64,000 nt of DNA from Pseudomonadales bacterium (GTDB lineage: Bacteria; Pseudomonadota; Gammaproteobacteria; Pseudomonadales; Halieaceae), in NCBI GenBank assembly GCA_024234735.1, contig JACKNV010000001.1, forward strand, positions 310,001 through 374,000, read 5' to 3'. Every line of letters starts with the position of its first letter. Within the stretch, counting starts at the first letter, position 1. A program made the position numbers and the translations under genes. Under the pieces are notes generated by a model. It had not been told where the DNA came from, made no database searches, and saw nothing but the letters and a program-made list of their open reading frames with translations. Positions 26,849 through 34,937 of this stretch are shown here, piece after piece.

Positions 26849-28753
26849 TTACCGGGCTTGGATCTCCAGCAGTACGATACGCCGTTCCGTCGTGTTTGCA
26901 GCCGGTCGTTCAGAGGCAGCCTGGTCGAACCCATACTCGCCCAGACCTTCAGTAAAAACGGAATCTGGATTAACACCTTGTCGTATGAGGTACTGGGCTA
27001 CCGCATCGGCGCGGCGTTGCGACAATCGTAAGTTATAGTCCCAGTCCCCCCAGGTATCCGTATAACCGGTCACTTTCACTTTGTTCGTTCCAATGTCCAG
27101 GCACTCGTCGGCCAGGTGGTCCAGCAAGTTTCTGGCTTCCTCGGACAATTGCGAGCTGTCGTTGCCGAAATTGATTTGAAATCCTGCCTGGCAGTCAGTG
27201 ATTGCGGCTGGTTGAGTCAACTGTTCAGCTGGTGCGGGTGTAGCGTTTTTGGCGTTTTCAATGGTGGGCAGGTTGCTAGATTCCATTAACTCGCTGGCCT
27301 GCATGGCAATGGTCTCGTCTCCTGCTTCCGCTTTGGTTACAGTCGCAGGCGGTGGCCCGGCGGCTGCGGCTGTTGGATGGGTGCCGCTATCATTGTCCGT
27401 GCCGACCTGGCTTGTATGAGAAAAAGCGGCGGTATCCGGCCTGGCACCAGGCAATCTGGTCTGATCCGGCCCAGGGGTAGCGATGTCAGCCCGCTGGTCA
27501 GGTTGGCTTTGCCTTTGCGTGCCGGAAATTTCTGCCTGCAAGGAAGCGGCCTTATCTGCAAGCCAGGCCTGTGTTTCCTCCCTGCGTTGGTCACCCTGGA
27601 GATATTTGAGCCAAATCAGTCCGGCGAGTAGGGCGAGCGCAATGATGATCAGGTAGACACTGCGGAATCCGCGGCGCTTCCTGACGGGTTTGCGGTTAGT
27701 GGGGCGCGACCGGGTTGTCTTGTGCGCACTTTCTGCCGGCGTGGGGGCGTGGCCGATTCGGTCCCGGTCTGTGGTGACACCGGACATGACCTCGGCATCG
27801 TCGAAGTTGGTTTCCGGCTCCATGGCGGCACCAGTGGGCCCTTGAATTAGGGAGCCTGTTGGAATGCCTGTCTCTCCAGAGGGCTCTCTCTCCTGAGCGA
27901 CAGCCGTCCATGTGTCGATCAGTCCCTCGGATGTCAACTGTTCTATAGCCATGCGTGCGTCGTCTGCGCCGACATGTGGATGAATTTCTGCCCCCGTCAA
28001 CTTGAACAAGCGACTACAGACAAGGTTGATCCTGCCAGGCACCCCTTCGCTGAATGCATGTATCAATGAGATTGCAGCTTCATCCATGTCCGGCGTGCTC
28101 TTCTGGCCTGCCTGTTCAAAGCGGTTCCTGATGTAGGGCAAGACTTCCTCGCCTTGCAGAGGTTCAAGTTCAAGTTCTCCCATGATGTCTGGTTTTATCA
28201 GCTTCATGGAGGGGCCGGACATGAGGGCGTGTAACTCAGGTTGGCCTACGAAAAAGATCTGTATTGCCGGTTTTCCAGTTCCCGGCAAACTATTTACCAG
28301 AAGCAGGTCCTGCAGGGCCAGCCCATCGAGTGCCTGGGCTTCGTCCAGGAGCAGTAGTGCGCGCAGGTCAAAGAGCTGCATACGTTGTAACTCTGTCGAC
28401 AGACGTTGGGAAACTTCATCCCGACTGGCTGACGATGTACTGATTCCGAATGTCTCTGCCAGTCCATTCAGCAAACCGCCCGCGGGTAACTGGTTGCAAT
28501 CCAAGACAATTGTTTTAACGTTGTGTTGCGTTGCCAGGCTCTCAGCCAACTGGTTAACTAGCGTGGTCTTCCCGGTGCCGGGTTGTCCGGTCACTACAAC
28601 GAACCCATCCGAGAAAAGCGCCGCATGCGAAAGGAAAATTCGTGTTTCGGAGTAGCTTTTCGAGGCAAAGCAAAACTCGGTTTTCCCGGATTGATCGAAA
28701 GGGTTTGCTATTAGATCGGAGTACTCTTTTTGCACTATTGGCCTGCGTTCCAT
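26849..28753 (-). CDS. ExeA-like AAA ATPase joined by a membrane segment to an OmpA-like domain
   Basis: A 634-residue protein from ATG 28753. Residues ~1-290 form an AAA/ExeA-type ATPase related to the secretion ATPases of GspA/ExeA and PEP-CTERM loci: Walker A GQPGTGKTT, Walker B ALLLLDEAQ, and the sensor region VGQPELHAL. A low-complexity linker leads to one membrane segment near 366-385 (VYLIIIALALLAGLIWL), then a Pro/Ala/Thr-rich periplasmic stretch, then an OmpA-family peptidoglycan-binding domain from ~518 (INFGNDSSQLSEEARN, GYTDTWGDWDYNLRLSQRRADAV). ExeA proteins usually end in a PG_binding_1 domain, so an OmpA end is unusual. It likely couples ATP use to remodelling or anchoring at peptidoglycan; the system it serves is unknown. 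Confidence 0.8.
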   Translation of the reverse strand: MERRPIVQKEYSDLIANPFDQSGKTEFCFASKSYSETRIFLSHAALFSDGFVVVTGQPGTGKTTLVNQLAESLATQHNVKTIVLDCNQLPAGGLLNGLAETFGISTSSASRDEVSQRLSTELQRMQLFDLRALLLLDEAQALDGLALQDLLLVNSLPGTGKPAIQIFFVGQPELHALMSGPSMKLIKPDIMGELELEPLQGEEVLPYIRNRFEQAGQKSTPDMDEAAISLIHAFSEGVPGRINLVCSRLFKLTGAEIHPHVGADDARMAIEQLTSEGLIDTWTAVAQEREPSGETGIPTGSLIQGPTGAAMEPETNFDDAEVMSGVTTDRDRIGHAPTPAESAHKTTRSRPTNRKPVRKRRGFRSVYLIIIALALLAGLIWLKYLQGDQRREETQAWLADKAASLQAEISGTQRQSQPDQRADIATPGPDQTRLPGARPDTAAFSHTSQVGTDNDSGTHPTAAAAGPPPATVTKAEAGDETIAMQASELMESSNLPTIENAKNATPAPAEQLTQPAAITDCQAGFQINFGNDSSQLSEEARNLLDHLADECLDIGTNKVKVTGYTDTWGDWDYNLRLSQRRADAVAQYLIRQGVNPDSVFTEGLGEYGFDQAASERPAANTTERRIVLLEIQAR

Positions 28754-28931
28754 ATCACCGGTTTGACGATGCAGAGCATGTCACAGTTTTCACTGAAGAT
28801 TCAAAGAGTTATGTTCAGTGTTGTCGGTTGCTTTGCAAAATAAAGAAATTTCAGACAAACAGTAGGTGAGAGTACCACAAGAAAACTGGTATCAGTTGTC
28901 AAAAGACATACATTTGGAATCAATTGCTGGA

Positions 28932-28953
28932 TGGTACCCGAAGCCGGAGTCGA
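28932..28953 (-). pseudogene. Degenerate second copy of the tRNA-Leu 3' end
   Basis: Twenty-two bases starting TGGTACC match the 3' end of the tRNA-Leu gene (29013-29034) at 19 positions, in the same orientation and 81 bases away. The remainder does not fold into a good tRNA. It could be a decayed tandem tRNA or an attachment-site remnant. Confidence 0.4.
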
Positions 28954-29012
28954 TGGTCCGACATATCGGCTGGCACGCGCCGGGGAAGGCAGGGACGTTT
29001 CTCTGTGGGGTT

Positions 29013-29099
29013 TGGTACCGGAGGCCGGACTCGAACCGGCACGCTTTTTACGGCGGGGGATTTTGAATCCCCTGTGTCTACCAATTTCACCACTCCGGC
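29013..29099 (-). tRNA. tRNA-Leu (CAA)
   Basis: The reverse complement folds as an 87-base class II tRNA. The acceptor arm GCCGGAG pairs with CTCCGGT (with one G-T pair), the anticodon stem GGGGA/TCCCC holds the loop TTCAAAA with anticodon CAA, the variable arm is long as required for Leu, the T loop is TTCGAGTC, and the 3' CCA is encoded. It reads UUG codons. Confidence 0.95.
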
Positions 29100-29145
29100 G
29101 CAGAGGGACAACAGCGGGCGAGGGAGGGCCCGTGGCGAGCGCGCG

Positions 29146-29173
29146 ATTATAGCAACCGGCCCCCAAAGTTCAA
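29146..29173 (-). promoter_or_regulatory. Promoter of tRNA-Leu
   Basis: On the minus strand, TTGAAC (29168-29173) and TATAAT (29146-29151) are separated by 16 bases. A G+C-rich discriminator follows, as in stable-RNA promoters, and transcription would enter the tRNA after about 40 bases. Confidence 0.7.
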
Positions 29174-29291
29174 TAAAATCCTTAACCACGTCGTTAATTG
29201 CCTGTAAACTTCGCGCCGCTCCCCCACAGGAGCAAAATTCATCCGACCCCGGGCTGGGGCGGGCATTCTGAGTATCCAGGGAGAAAAGAGC

Positions 29292-29588
29292 ATGGCCATG
29301 AAACTGGTTAAGAGGACCGATCAATACAGCATCTACCTGCGCGGCGACAAGCGTTATGCGGTGGAGGACGCCGGCAAGCAGCCTGTCAACGGTGAAGACA
29401 AGGTCCGTATCCTGGTTGCCGAGGGCCTGCTGAAAGTGGCCGCGCCGGCCAAGGTCGAAGAGCCTGCGGAGGAAGAGGCCGCTGCAGCGGAGGGCGATGA
29501 GGCCGAAGGCGGTGAAAGCGAAGCGGCGGCCGATGAACCCGCGGCGCAGGAACCTGCCGCCGAAGAGCCCGCAGACGACGCCAACTAA
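29292..29588 (+). CDS. Small conserved protein with an acidic Ala/Glu tail
   Basis: A 98-residue protein from ATG 29292, or from the ATG two codons later, with GGGAGAAAAG upstream. The first ~50 residues (MKLVKRTDQYSIYLRGDKRYAV, KQPVNGEDKVRILVAEGLLK) match a small domain known from short hypothetical proteins in Pseudomonas-like bacteria. The second half is an almost pure Ala/Glu/Asp/Pro tail with a strong negative charge. No membrane segment or signal is present. The function is not known. It lies ~120 bases before queA in the same direction and may share its transcript. Confidence 0.7.
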   Translation: MAMKLVKRTDQYSIYLRGDKRYAVEDAGKQPVNGEDKVRILVAEGLLKVAAPAKVEEPAEEEAAAAEGDEAEGGESEAAADEPAAQEPAAEEPADDAN

Positions 29589-29708
29589 CCAGCCGGCCGG
29601 GATAAACGGGCCGGCCGTGTGGCCGGCTGTTCTCTGGCGACTGCTGCGCCCCGTGGGTCGGTATGCCGGTGGCAGCGGCAAAGCGCCGGCTTACCGCCTT
29701 CCACTGTC

Positions 29709-30782
29709 ATGCAACGTAGCGAATTCTATTACGAGCTTCCCCCGCAGTTGATCGCCCAGCATCCGCTGGCCGAACGCAGTGCCAGCCGGCTGCTGTGTCT
29801 GGACGGATCAAGCGGAAGCTGCCAGCACCGCAGCTTCGGGGAGTTGCCGGAGTTACTCGGCGCCGACGACCTGCTGGTGTTCAATGACACCCGGGTGATC
29901 CCGGCACGCTTGTGGGGCTTGAAGGAGACCGGCGGCAAGGTCGAGATTCTGGTGGAGCGTACTCTCGGCAGCCACCAGGCGCTGGCCCATGTGCGCGCCA
30001 GCAAGTCCCCCAGGGCGGGTACCGTCATCCACCTGACGGATCGGGAGGGGGGCGAGCCCACGCCTTTCAATATTACCGTCACCGGCCGGCAGGGCGAGCT
30101 GTTCTGCCTGTCGTCGGAGGGCGGGCCGCCACTGGGCGAGATACTGCAGACGGCCGGCCACATGCCCCTGCCACCCTATATCCAGCGCCCCGACGAAGTG
30201 ATCGACCAGCAGCGTTACCAGACCGTCTACGCCCGGCGCCAGGGAGCGGTGGCGGCCCCCACTGCCGGCCTGCATTTCAGCGAGGCCCTGCTGCAGCGCC
30301 TGGATGAGTTGGGCGTGCGCCGGGCCATGGTGACCCTGCATGTGGGGGCCGGCACCTTTCAGCCGGTGCGCGCCGAACGTATCGAGGACCACGCCATGCA
30401 TGCCGAGTACGTCGAGGTGGACGAGTCCGTGTGTGCCGCGGTGCGCGCAACCCGCGCCAGGGGAGGGCGGGTCGTGGCGGTGGGCACGACCGCGGTGCGC
30501 TCCCTGGAGTCCGCCTGTCCAGCGCCCGGGCTGGGCCCGCAGCCCTTGCGAGGTGACACCGATATCTTTATCTATCCGGGCTACCGCTTTCGCTGTGTGG
30601 ATGCCATGGTAACGAATTTCCATTTGCCAGAGTCCACCCTGTTGATGCTGGTAAGCGCCTTCGCCGGCAGGGAGCGTATTCTGGCTGCCTATCGCGAGGC
30701 TGTAGCCGCGAACTACCGCTTTTTCAGCTATGGTGATGCCATGTTCATAAATCCCGACCCCGCTTCGTTGGAGCCCCGATGA
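29709..30782 (+). CDS. queA: tRNA preQ1(34) S-adenosylmethionine ribosyltransferase-isomerase
   Basis: A 357-residue enzyme. ATG 29709 begins the family N-terminus (MQRSEFYYELPPQLIAQHPL); the frame is open to 29619 but the extra residues do not fit. QueA adds the ribosyl group of AdoMet to preQ1 at position 34 of tRNA and isomerises it to epoxyqueuosine. Family segments are present: RSASRLLCL, LLVFNDTRVIPARL, GGKVEILVE, AAPTAGLHFSEALL, HVGAGTFQPVR, and VVAVGTTAVRSLES. The stop overlaps the tgt start by four bases (ATGA), giving a queuosine operon. Length is normal. Confidence 0.97.
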   Translation: MQRSEFYYELPPQLIAQHPLAERSASRLLCLDGSSGSCQHRSFGELPELLGADDLLVFNDTRVIPARLWGLKETGGKVEILVERTLGSHQALAHVRASKSPRAGTVIHLTDREGGEPTPFNITVTGRQGELFCLSSEGGPPLGEILQTAGHMPLPPYIQRPDEVIDQQRYQTVYARRQGAVAAPTAGLHFSEALLQRLDELGVRRAMVTLHVGAGTFQPVRAERIEDHAMHAEYVEVDESVCAAVRATRARGGRVVAVGTTAVRSLESACPAPGLGPQPLRGDTDIFIYPGYRFRCVDAMVTNFHLPESTLLMLVSAFAGRERILAAYREAVAANYRFFSYGDAMFINPDPASLEPR

Positions 30783-31900
30783 GCGATACCTGCCGGATGC
30801 GGTTCCAGCCGTTGGGCGCCGATGGCGCCGCCCGCCGCGGTCGCCTGACGTTCCCGCGGGGCACGGTGGAAACCCCGGCCTTCATGCCGGTGGGCACTTA
30901 TGGCACGGTAAAAGGCATGTTGCCCCGAGATATTCGCGGCATAGGGGCCGAGATCATCCTGGGGAACACCTTTCACCTGTGGTTGAGGCCGGGTACCGAT
31001 ATCATCCGCCAGCACGGTGGCCTGCACGATTTCATGGGCTGGGACGGGCCCATCCTCACCGATTCCGGCGGCTTTCAGGTATTCAGCCTCGGGGATATGC
31101 GCAAGATATCCGAGGCGGGCGTGCATTTCCGCTCGCCTGTGGACGGCGCCAGGGTCTTCCTCGACCCGGAAACCTCGATGGCTATCCAGCGCGACCTGGG
31201 TGCGGATATCGTGATGGTCTTCGACGAGTGTACTCCTTATCCGGCCACCGAGGAGCAGGCGAGGCAGTCCATGGAGTTGTCCCTGCGCTGGGCCGCACGT
31301 AGCAAGGCTGCGCATGCTGGCAACAGCGCCGCCCTGTTCGGTATCGTCCAGGGGGGCATGTACGCCTCGTTGCGTGGCGAGTCCCTGGCGGGGCTGGTGG
31401 CAACGGGTTTTGACGGCTACGCTATCGGCGGGTTGTCGGTGGGTGAGCCCAAGGAGGAGATGCTGCAGGTGTTGGAGACCATGCAGCCGATCATGCCGGC
31501 GGACAAGCCGCGCTATCTGATGGGGGTGGGCACGCCGGCGGATATTCTGGCGGCGGTGCGCCAGGGTATCGACATGTTCGACTGCGTGATGCCTACCCGC
31601 AATGCCCGCAACGGCCATATCTTTACTTCCCGCGGCGTACTCAAGTTGCGCAATGCCCGCTTCAGGGCCGATACCGGCCCCCTCGACGCGGCCTGTGACT
31701 GCTACACCTGCAGCCACTTCAGCCGCGCCTACCTGCATCACCTGGACAAGTGTAACGAGATACTCGGGGCGCAGCTGAACACCATTCACAACCTGCACTA
31801 CTACCAGCAGCATATGCGTGATATACGCCGGGCTATAGAACAGGGGAGTCTGGAGTCCTTCAGTGCCGATTTCCACCGGCGCCAGCAGGCAGGGGTTTAG
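30779..31900 (+). CDS. tgt: tRNA-guanine(34) transglycosylase
   Basis: A 373-residue enzyme replacing guanine by preQ1 at tRNA position 34, the step before QueA. The active-site region TDSGGFQVFSL, the segment VMVFDECTPYPA with the catalytic-type Asp, and the second Asp in DMFDCVMPTRNARNG are clear. The zinc site is CDCYTCSHFSRAYLHHL (three Cys and a His). It overlaps queA by four bases and is followed within five bases by the NIF3-like gene. All expected elements are in place. Confidence 0.98.
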   Translation: MSDTCRMRFQPLGADGAARRGRLTFPRGTVETPAFMPVGTYGTVKGMLPRDIRGIGAEIILGNTFHLWLRPGTDIIRQHGGLHDFMGWDGPILTDSGGFQVFSLGDMRKISEAGVHFRSPVDGARVFLDPETSMAIQRDLGADIVMVFDECTPYPATEEQARQSMELSLRWAARSKAAHAGNSAALFGIVQGGMYASLRGESLAGLVATGFDGYAIGGLSVGEPKEEMLQVLETMQPIMPADKPRYLMGVGTPADILAAVRQGIDMFDCVMPTRNARNGHIFTSRGVLKLRNARFRADTGPLDAACDCYTCSHFSRAYLHHLDKCNEILGAQLNTIHNLHYYQQHMRDIRRAIEQGSLESFSADFHRRQQAGV

Positions 31901-31904
31901 CCCG

Positions 31905-32231
31905 GTGAGTGTCTACCTGCTGTGTTTTTACGTCCCCGAAAGCGCGCTCGAGGAGGTGAAGCGGGCATTGTTCGCCGCGGGCGCGGGTCGCAGCGGCCTC
32001 TATGACTGCTGCTGCTGGCAGACCCGGGGGCAGGGCCAGTTCCGCCCCCTGGCGGGCAGCCGCCCGGCCCTGGGTCAGTGCGGTGTCCTGGAGGCGGTCC
32101 CCGAATACAAGGTGGAGATGATCTGTGAGGCGAGTTGCATCCGCGCCGCACTGCGAGCGCTCAAAAACACCCATCCCTATGAGCAGCCGGCCTGGCACGT
32201 GGTGCCGCAACCTGGGGACTTTTCCGAATGA
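31905..32231 (+). CDS. NIF3/YqfO-family small protein
   Basis: A 108-residue protein taken from GTG 31905, four bases after the tgt stop. It carries SVYLLCFYVPESALEEVKRAL, GAGRSGLYDCCCWQTRG and NTHPYEQPAWHVV, the pattern of the stand-alone C-terminal domain of NIF3/YqfO proteins, often called NGG1p-interacting factor-like in Pseudomonas. The fold resembles CutA. Its biochemical role is unknown. It overlaps the Nudix gene by four bases, so it is part of the queA-tgt transcript. Confidence 0.75.
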   Translation: MSVYLLCFYVPESALEEVKRALFAAGAGRSGLYDCCCWQTRGQGQFRPLAGSRPALGQCGVLEAVPEYKVEMICEASCIRAALRALKNTHPYEQPAWHVVPQPGDFSE

Positions 32232-32848
32232 CCATGCCTGGTCCGGAGGTGTTCACGGTACTGGAGCGGCAGTTGCCCCTGCGTGGTCTCGCCTGGCCGA
32301 CGCCTTATGGGGAAGGGCAGTGGCCGGAAGCGGCGGTACTGGTGGCGCTCACCAACGAGGCCTCACCGCGGGTAGTACTGGGCCGCAGGGCGCGGCACCT
32401 GCCGCTGCACCCCGGCGAGGTCGCTTTTCCCGGCGGCAAGCGGGAGGCGGAAGATCTCACTCCGTGGATGACGGCCCTGCGCGAGGCTGCGGAGGAGGTC
32501 GGCCTGCCGGGTGTGTCGGTGGCGCCGCTGGGAGAGCTCGCACCGCTGCTGACCCGTACCGGATTTCAGGTTCACCCCTGCGTGGCGCAGGTGCCCCCGG
32601 TCATGGACCTGGTGGTCGATCCGGGGGAATTCGACAGTGTCTTCCTGCAACCGCTGGAGTCCTTCGCCGACGCGCAAACCTTCCGCCTGGAAGCGATGCA
32701 CAGCCAGGGGCGCACTCGCATGGTACCGCACTACCAGATCGGCGCCGATAATATCTGGGGGGTCACGGCGGCCGTACTGGCGCAGCTGGCTAACGTGGCT
32801 TACGATGCGGGCCTGGACCTGCAACGGGATTGGACGGTGAAACCATGA
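32228..32848 (+). CDS. Nudix hydrolase, NudL-like CoA pyrophosphatase
   Basis: A 206-residue protein. The Nudix box is visible as GGKREAEDLTPWMTALREAAEEVGL with the catalytic REAAEEVG core, and RHLPLHPGEVAFPGGK just before it matches the CoA-pyrophosphatase subgroup marker (LxxHxGEVAFPGG). Those enzymes cleave CoA and its thioesters to phosphopantetheine and 3',5'-ADP. It starts with a four-base overlap with the NIF3-like gene and ends with a four-base overlap with the carbonic-anhydrase-like gene. Exact substrate is inferred from the subgroup marker. Confidence 0.85.
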   Translation: MTMPGPEVFTVLERQLPLRGLAWPTPYGEGQWPEAAVLVALTNEASPRVVLGRRARHLPLHPGEVAFPGGKREAEDLTPWMTALREAAEEVGLPGVSVAPLGELAPLLTRTGFQVHPCVAQVPPVMDLVVDPGEFDSVFLQPLESFADAQTFRLEAMHSQGRTRMVPHYQIGADNIWGVTAAVLAQLANVAYDAGLDLQRDWTVKP

Positions 32849-33369
32849 AATACAGCCTCGACGGAACCCTGGTCAAACTGGTCGGCAGTGGCCAGTTTAT
32901 CGCACCCAATGCGGCGGTGATCGGCAACGTTACCCTGCACGAGAACTGCAGTGTGTGGTTCAGTTGCGTGCTGCGCGGCGACTCCGAGCGCATTGAGGTG
33001 GGTGCCGGCAGCAACATCCAGGATGGCACGGTTATGCATGCTGATCCGGGCTTTCCCATGGTGGTCGGCAAAAATGTCACGGTGGGCCACAACGCCATGC
33101 TTCACGGTTGCAGCATAGGGGATGGTTCCCTGGTGGGGATCAATGCGGTAGTGCTCAACGGTGCCAGGGTCGGCAGGGGTTGCCTGATAGGCGCCAACGC
33201 CCTGGTGACAGAGGGAATGGAGATTCCGGACGGTTCCCTGGTGCTGGGGTCCCCCGCCAAGATCAGGACCCAGCTGACACAGGAGCAGCAACTGGCCCTG
33301 ATGCACAACGCCGACCACTACGTCGGCAATGCCGCCCGATTCCGCGACGGCCTGGCGGAACAGCCGTGA
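32845..33369 (+). CDS. Gamma-class carbonic anhydrase-like protein (YrdA family)
   Basis: A 174-residue left-handed beta-helix protein from ATG 32845, which overlaps the Nudix stop by four bases (an upstream in-frame TTG at 32830 is less likely). Hexapeptide repeats are evident (APNAAVIGNVTLHENCSVWFSCVLRGD, IEVGAGSNIQDGTVMH, VTVGHNAMLHGCSIGDGSLVGINAVVLNGARVG). The three zinc-type histidines of gamma carbonic anhydrases appear in VMHADPG and VGHNAMLHG. Many YrdA-type members have no proven activity. It probably works as a trimer. Confidence 0.88.
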   Translation: MKYSLDGTLVKLVGSGQFIAPNAAVIGNVTLHENCSVWFSCVLRGDSERIEVGAGSNIQDGTVMHADPGFPMVVGKNVTVGHNAMLHGCSIGDGSLVGINAVVLNGARVGRGCLIGANALVTEGMEIPDGSLVLGSPAKIRTQLTQEQQLALMHNADHYVGNAARFRDGLAEQP

Positions 33370-33554
33370 ACGAAGAAGACGAACCCCTGTCGCCCTGCAT
33401 CTCGGTCTGCCTGCTGGACGAGCACGACATCTGCGTGGGTTGTTATCGCACCGCCACCGAGGTCGCCGACTGGTTCGTGGCCAGCGCGGAGCAGAAACGG
33501 GAAATCCTGCGCCTGTGCGAGGAGCGGCGGGCCCTCGCCGCGAAAAACGGCTGA
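33366..33554 (+). CDS. DUF1289 small Cys-rich protein
   Basis: A 62-residue protein from GTG 33366 (GTGA overlap with the preceding stop). It shows SPCISVCLLDEHDICVGCYRTATE, the four-cysteine motif of DUF1289, followed by a tryptophan and an acidic helix (ADWFVASAEQKREIL). The cysteines may bind a metal. The function is unknown. It closes the queA-tgt run of overlapping genes and converges on corB. Confidence 0.85.
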   Translation: MNEEDEPLSPCISVCLLDEHDICVGCYRTATEVADWFVASAEQKREILRLCEERRALAAKNG

Positions 33555-33577
33555 GCGCGCAGCTGCTCGACCCGGGT

Positions 33578-34855
33578 TCAGGACGGGCTGGAAGTTTTCG
33601 TACCGGCGACCCGCACCCGCGCTGAGCGTACCACGTTGCCTTCCAGCTCGAGGATTTCCATGCGGTATGGGCCGATGGCCAGCCCTGCGTTGCCGTCCGG
33701 GAAGGACTCGAGGGTTTCCAGGATAAGCCCGCTGAGGGTCTTGGGCCCGTTCTTGGGCAGCTCCCAGTGCAGCGCCTTGTTGATTTCGCGGATATTGGCG
33801 GTGCCGGCGATGATATGGCTGCCGTCGCGCTGGGGGAAGATATTGTCGGTGGCATCGCTGAGGTTGGAGGTAAACTCTCCGACGATTTCCTCGAGAATGT
33901 CCTCCAGTGCCACCAGACCCATGACCTCCCCGTACTCGTCCACCACCACTGCCAGACGGTGCTTGTTCTTCTGGAAATTCATCAGCTGGGTATTGAGGGG
34001 GGTGCTTTCCGGGATGAAGTAGGGCGGGCTCATTTCCCGTTCCAGCGCAGCCCTGTCCAGGCCCTGTCGGTCTATCACCTTGCTGATATTGCGCAGGTGC
34101 AATACACCGACGATGTCGTTGATATCGTCGCGCCACACGGGCAGCCGGGTGTGGGAACTGGTCTGGATGCAGCGCAGGATCTCGTCGTCCGTGTCGTCCA
34201 GATCGATGCCGTACACCTCGTTGCGCGGCACCATGATGTCATTGACGGTCACTTCCTCCAGGGCCAGCAGGTTGAGCATCATGTGCTTGCGGCGGGCGGG
34301 TATCAGCGCGCCACCTTCCGCCACCAGGGTGCGCAGTTCTTCCTGCGACAGGTTTTCGTTGACCGTGCCCTGGGGGTCCACGCCCATCATGTGCAGCAGG
34401 CCATTGGTGATGCGGCTGACCAGCCACACCAGTGGATACATGAGTTTCAGCAGGGGCAGCAGCACGAGACTGGCGGGAAAGGCGACCTGCTCGGGGTGCA
34501 GGGCGGCAATGGTCTTGGGGGTGATCTCGGCGAAGATCAGCACCACCAGGGTCAGGGCCACGGTAGCAATGAGAATCCCGGCGTCCCCCCACAGGCGGAT
34601 GGCAATCACGGTGGCGATGGCGGAGGCGAGAATATTTACCAGGTTGTTGCCGATCAGGATCAGGCCGATCAGCCGGTCGGGACGCTCGAGCAGTTTGCCG
34701 GCGCGCTTGGCGCCGTGGTGGTTGTTTTTCTGCAGATGCTTCAACCGGTAGCGGTTGAGGGACATCATCCCGGTTTCCGAACTGGAAAAGAAAGCGGAAA
34801 AGAGTATGAGGGCAGCCAGAACCGAAAACAGTAGGCCGAGCGGAGCGTCGTTCAA
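33578..34855 (-). CDS. corB: CNNM/CorB-type HlyC/CorC family membrane protein
   Basis: A 425-residue protein starting at TTG 34855. The N-terminal DUF21 transmembrane domain has LILFSAFFSSSETGMMSLNRYRL and FAEITPKTIAA, the conserved ion-pathway signatures of CNNM/CorB magnesium transporters. A CBS pair follows (TVNDIMVPRNEVYGIDLDD and RLPVWRDDINDIVGVL), then a CorC_HlyC domain (VGEFTSNLSDATDNI). It probably exports Mg2+ or regulates its transport at the inner membrane. Neighbour ypjD and then ffh keep the order known from E. coli (yfjD/corB, ypjD, ffh). Confidence 0.88.
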   Translation of the reverse strand: MNDAPLGLLFSVLAALILFSAFFSSSETGMMSLNRYRLKHLQKNNHHGAKRAGKLLERPDRLIGLILIGNNLVNILASAIATVIAIRLWGDAGILIATVALTLVVLIFAEITPKTIAALHPEQVAFPASLVLLPLLKLMYPLVWLVSRITNGLLHMMGVDPQGTVNENLSQEELRTLVAEGGALIPARRKHMMLNLLALEEVTVNDIMVPRNEVYGIDLDDTDDEILRCIQTSSHTRLPVWRDDINDIVGVLHLRNISKVIDRQGLDRAALEREMSPPYFIPESTPLNTQLMNFQKNKHRLAVVVDEYGEVMGLVALEDILEEIVGEFTSNLSDATDNIFPQRDGSHIIAGTANIREINKALHWELPKNGPKTLSGLILETLESFPDGNAGLAIGPYRMEILELEGNVVRSARVRVAGTKTSSPS

Positions 34856-34937
34856 GACGGGTATATGCCTTTGAAATGTCTAGGGAACCTATCTTGAAGA
34901 AAAAGCCCGTTCAGGGCAAGGTTTCCGGCAGGGCAAT

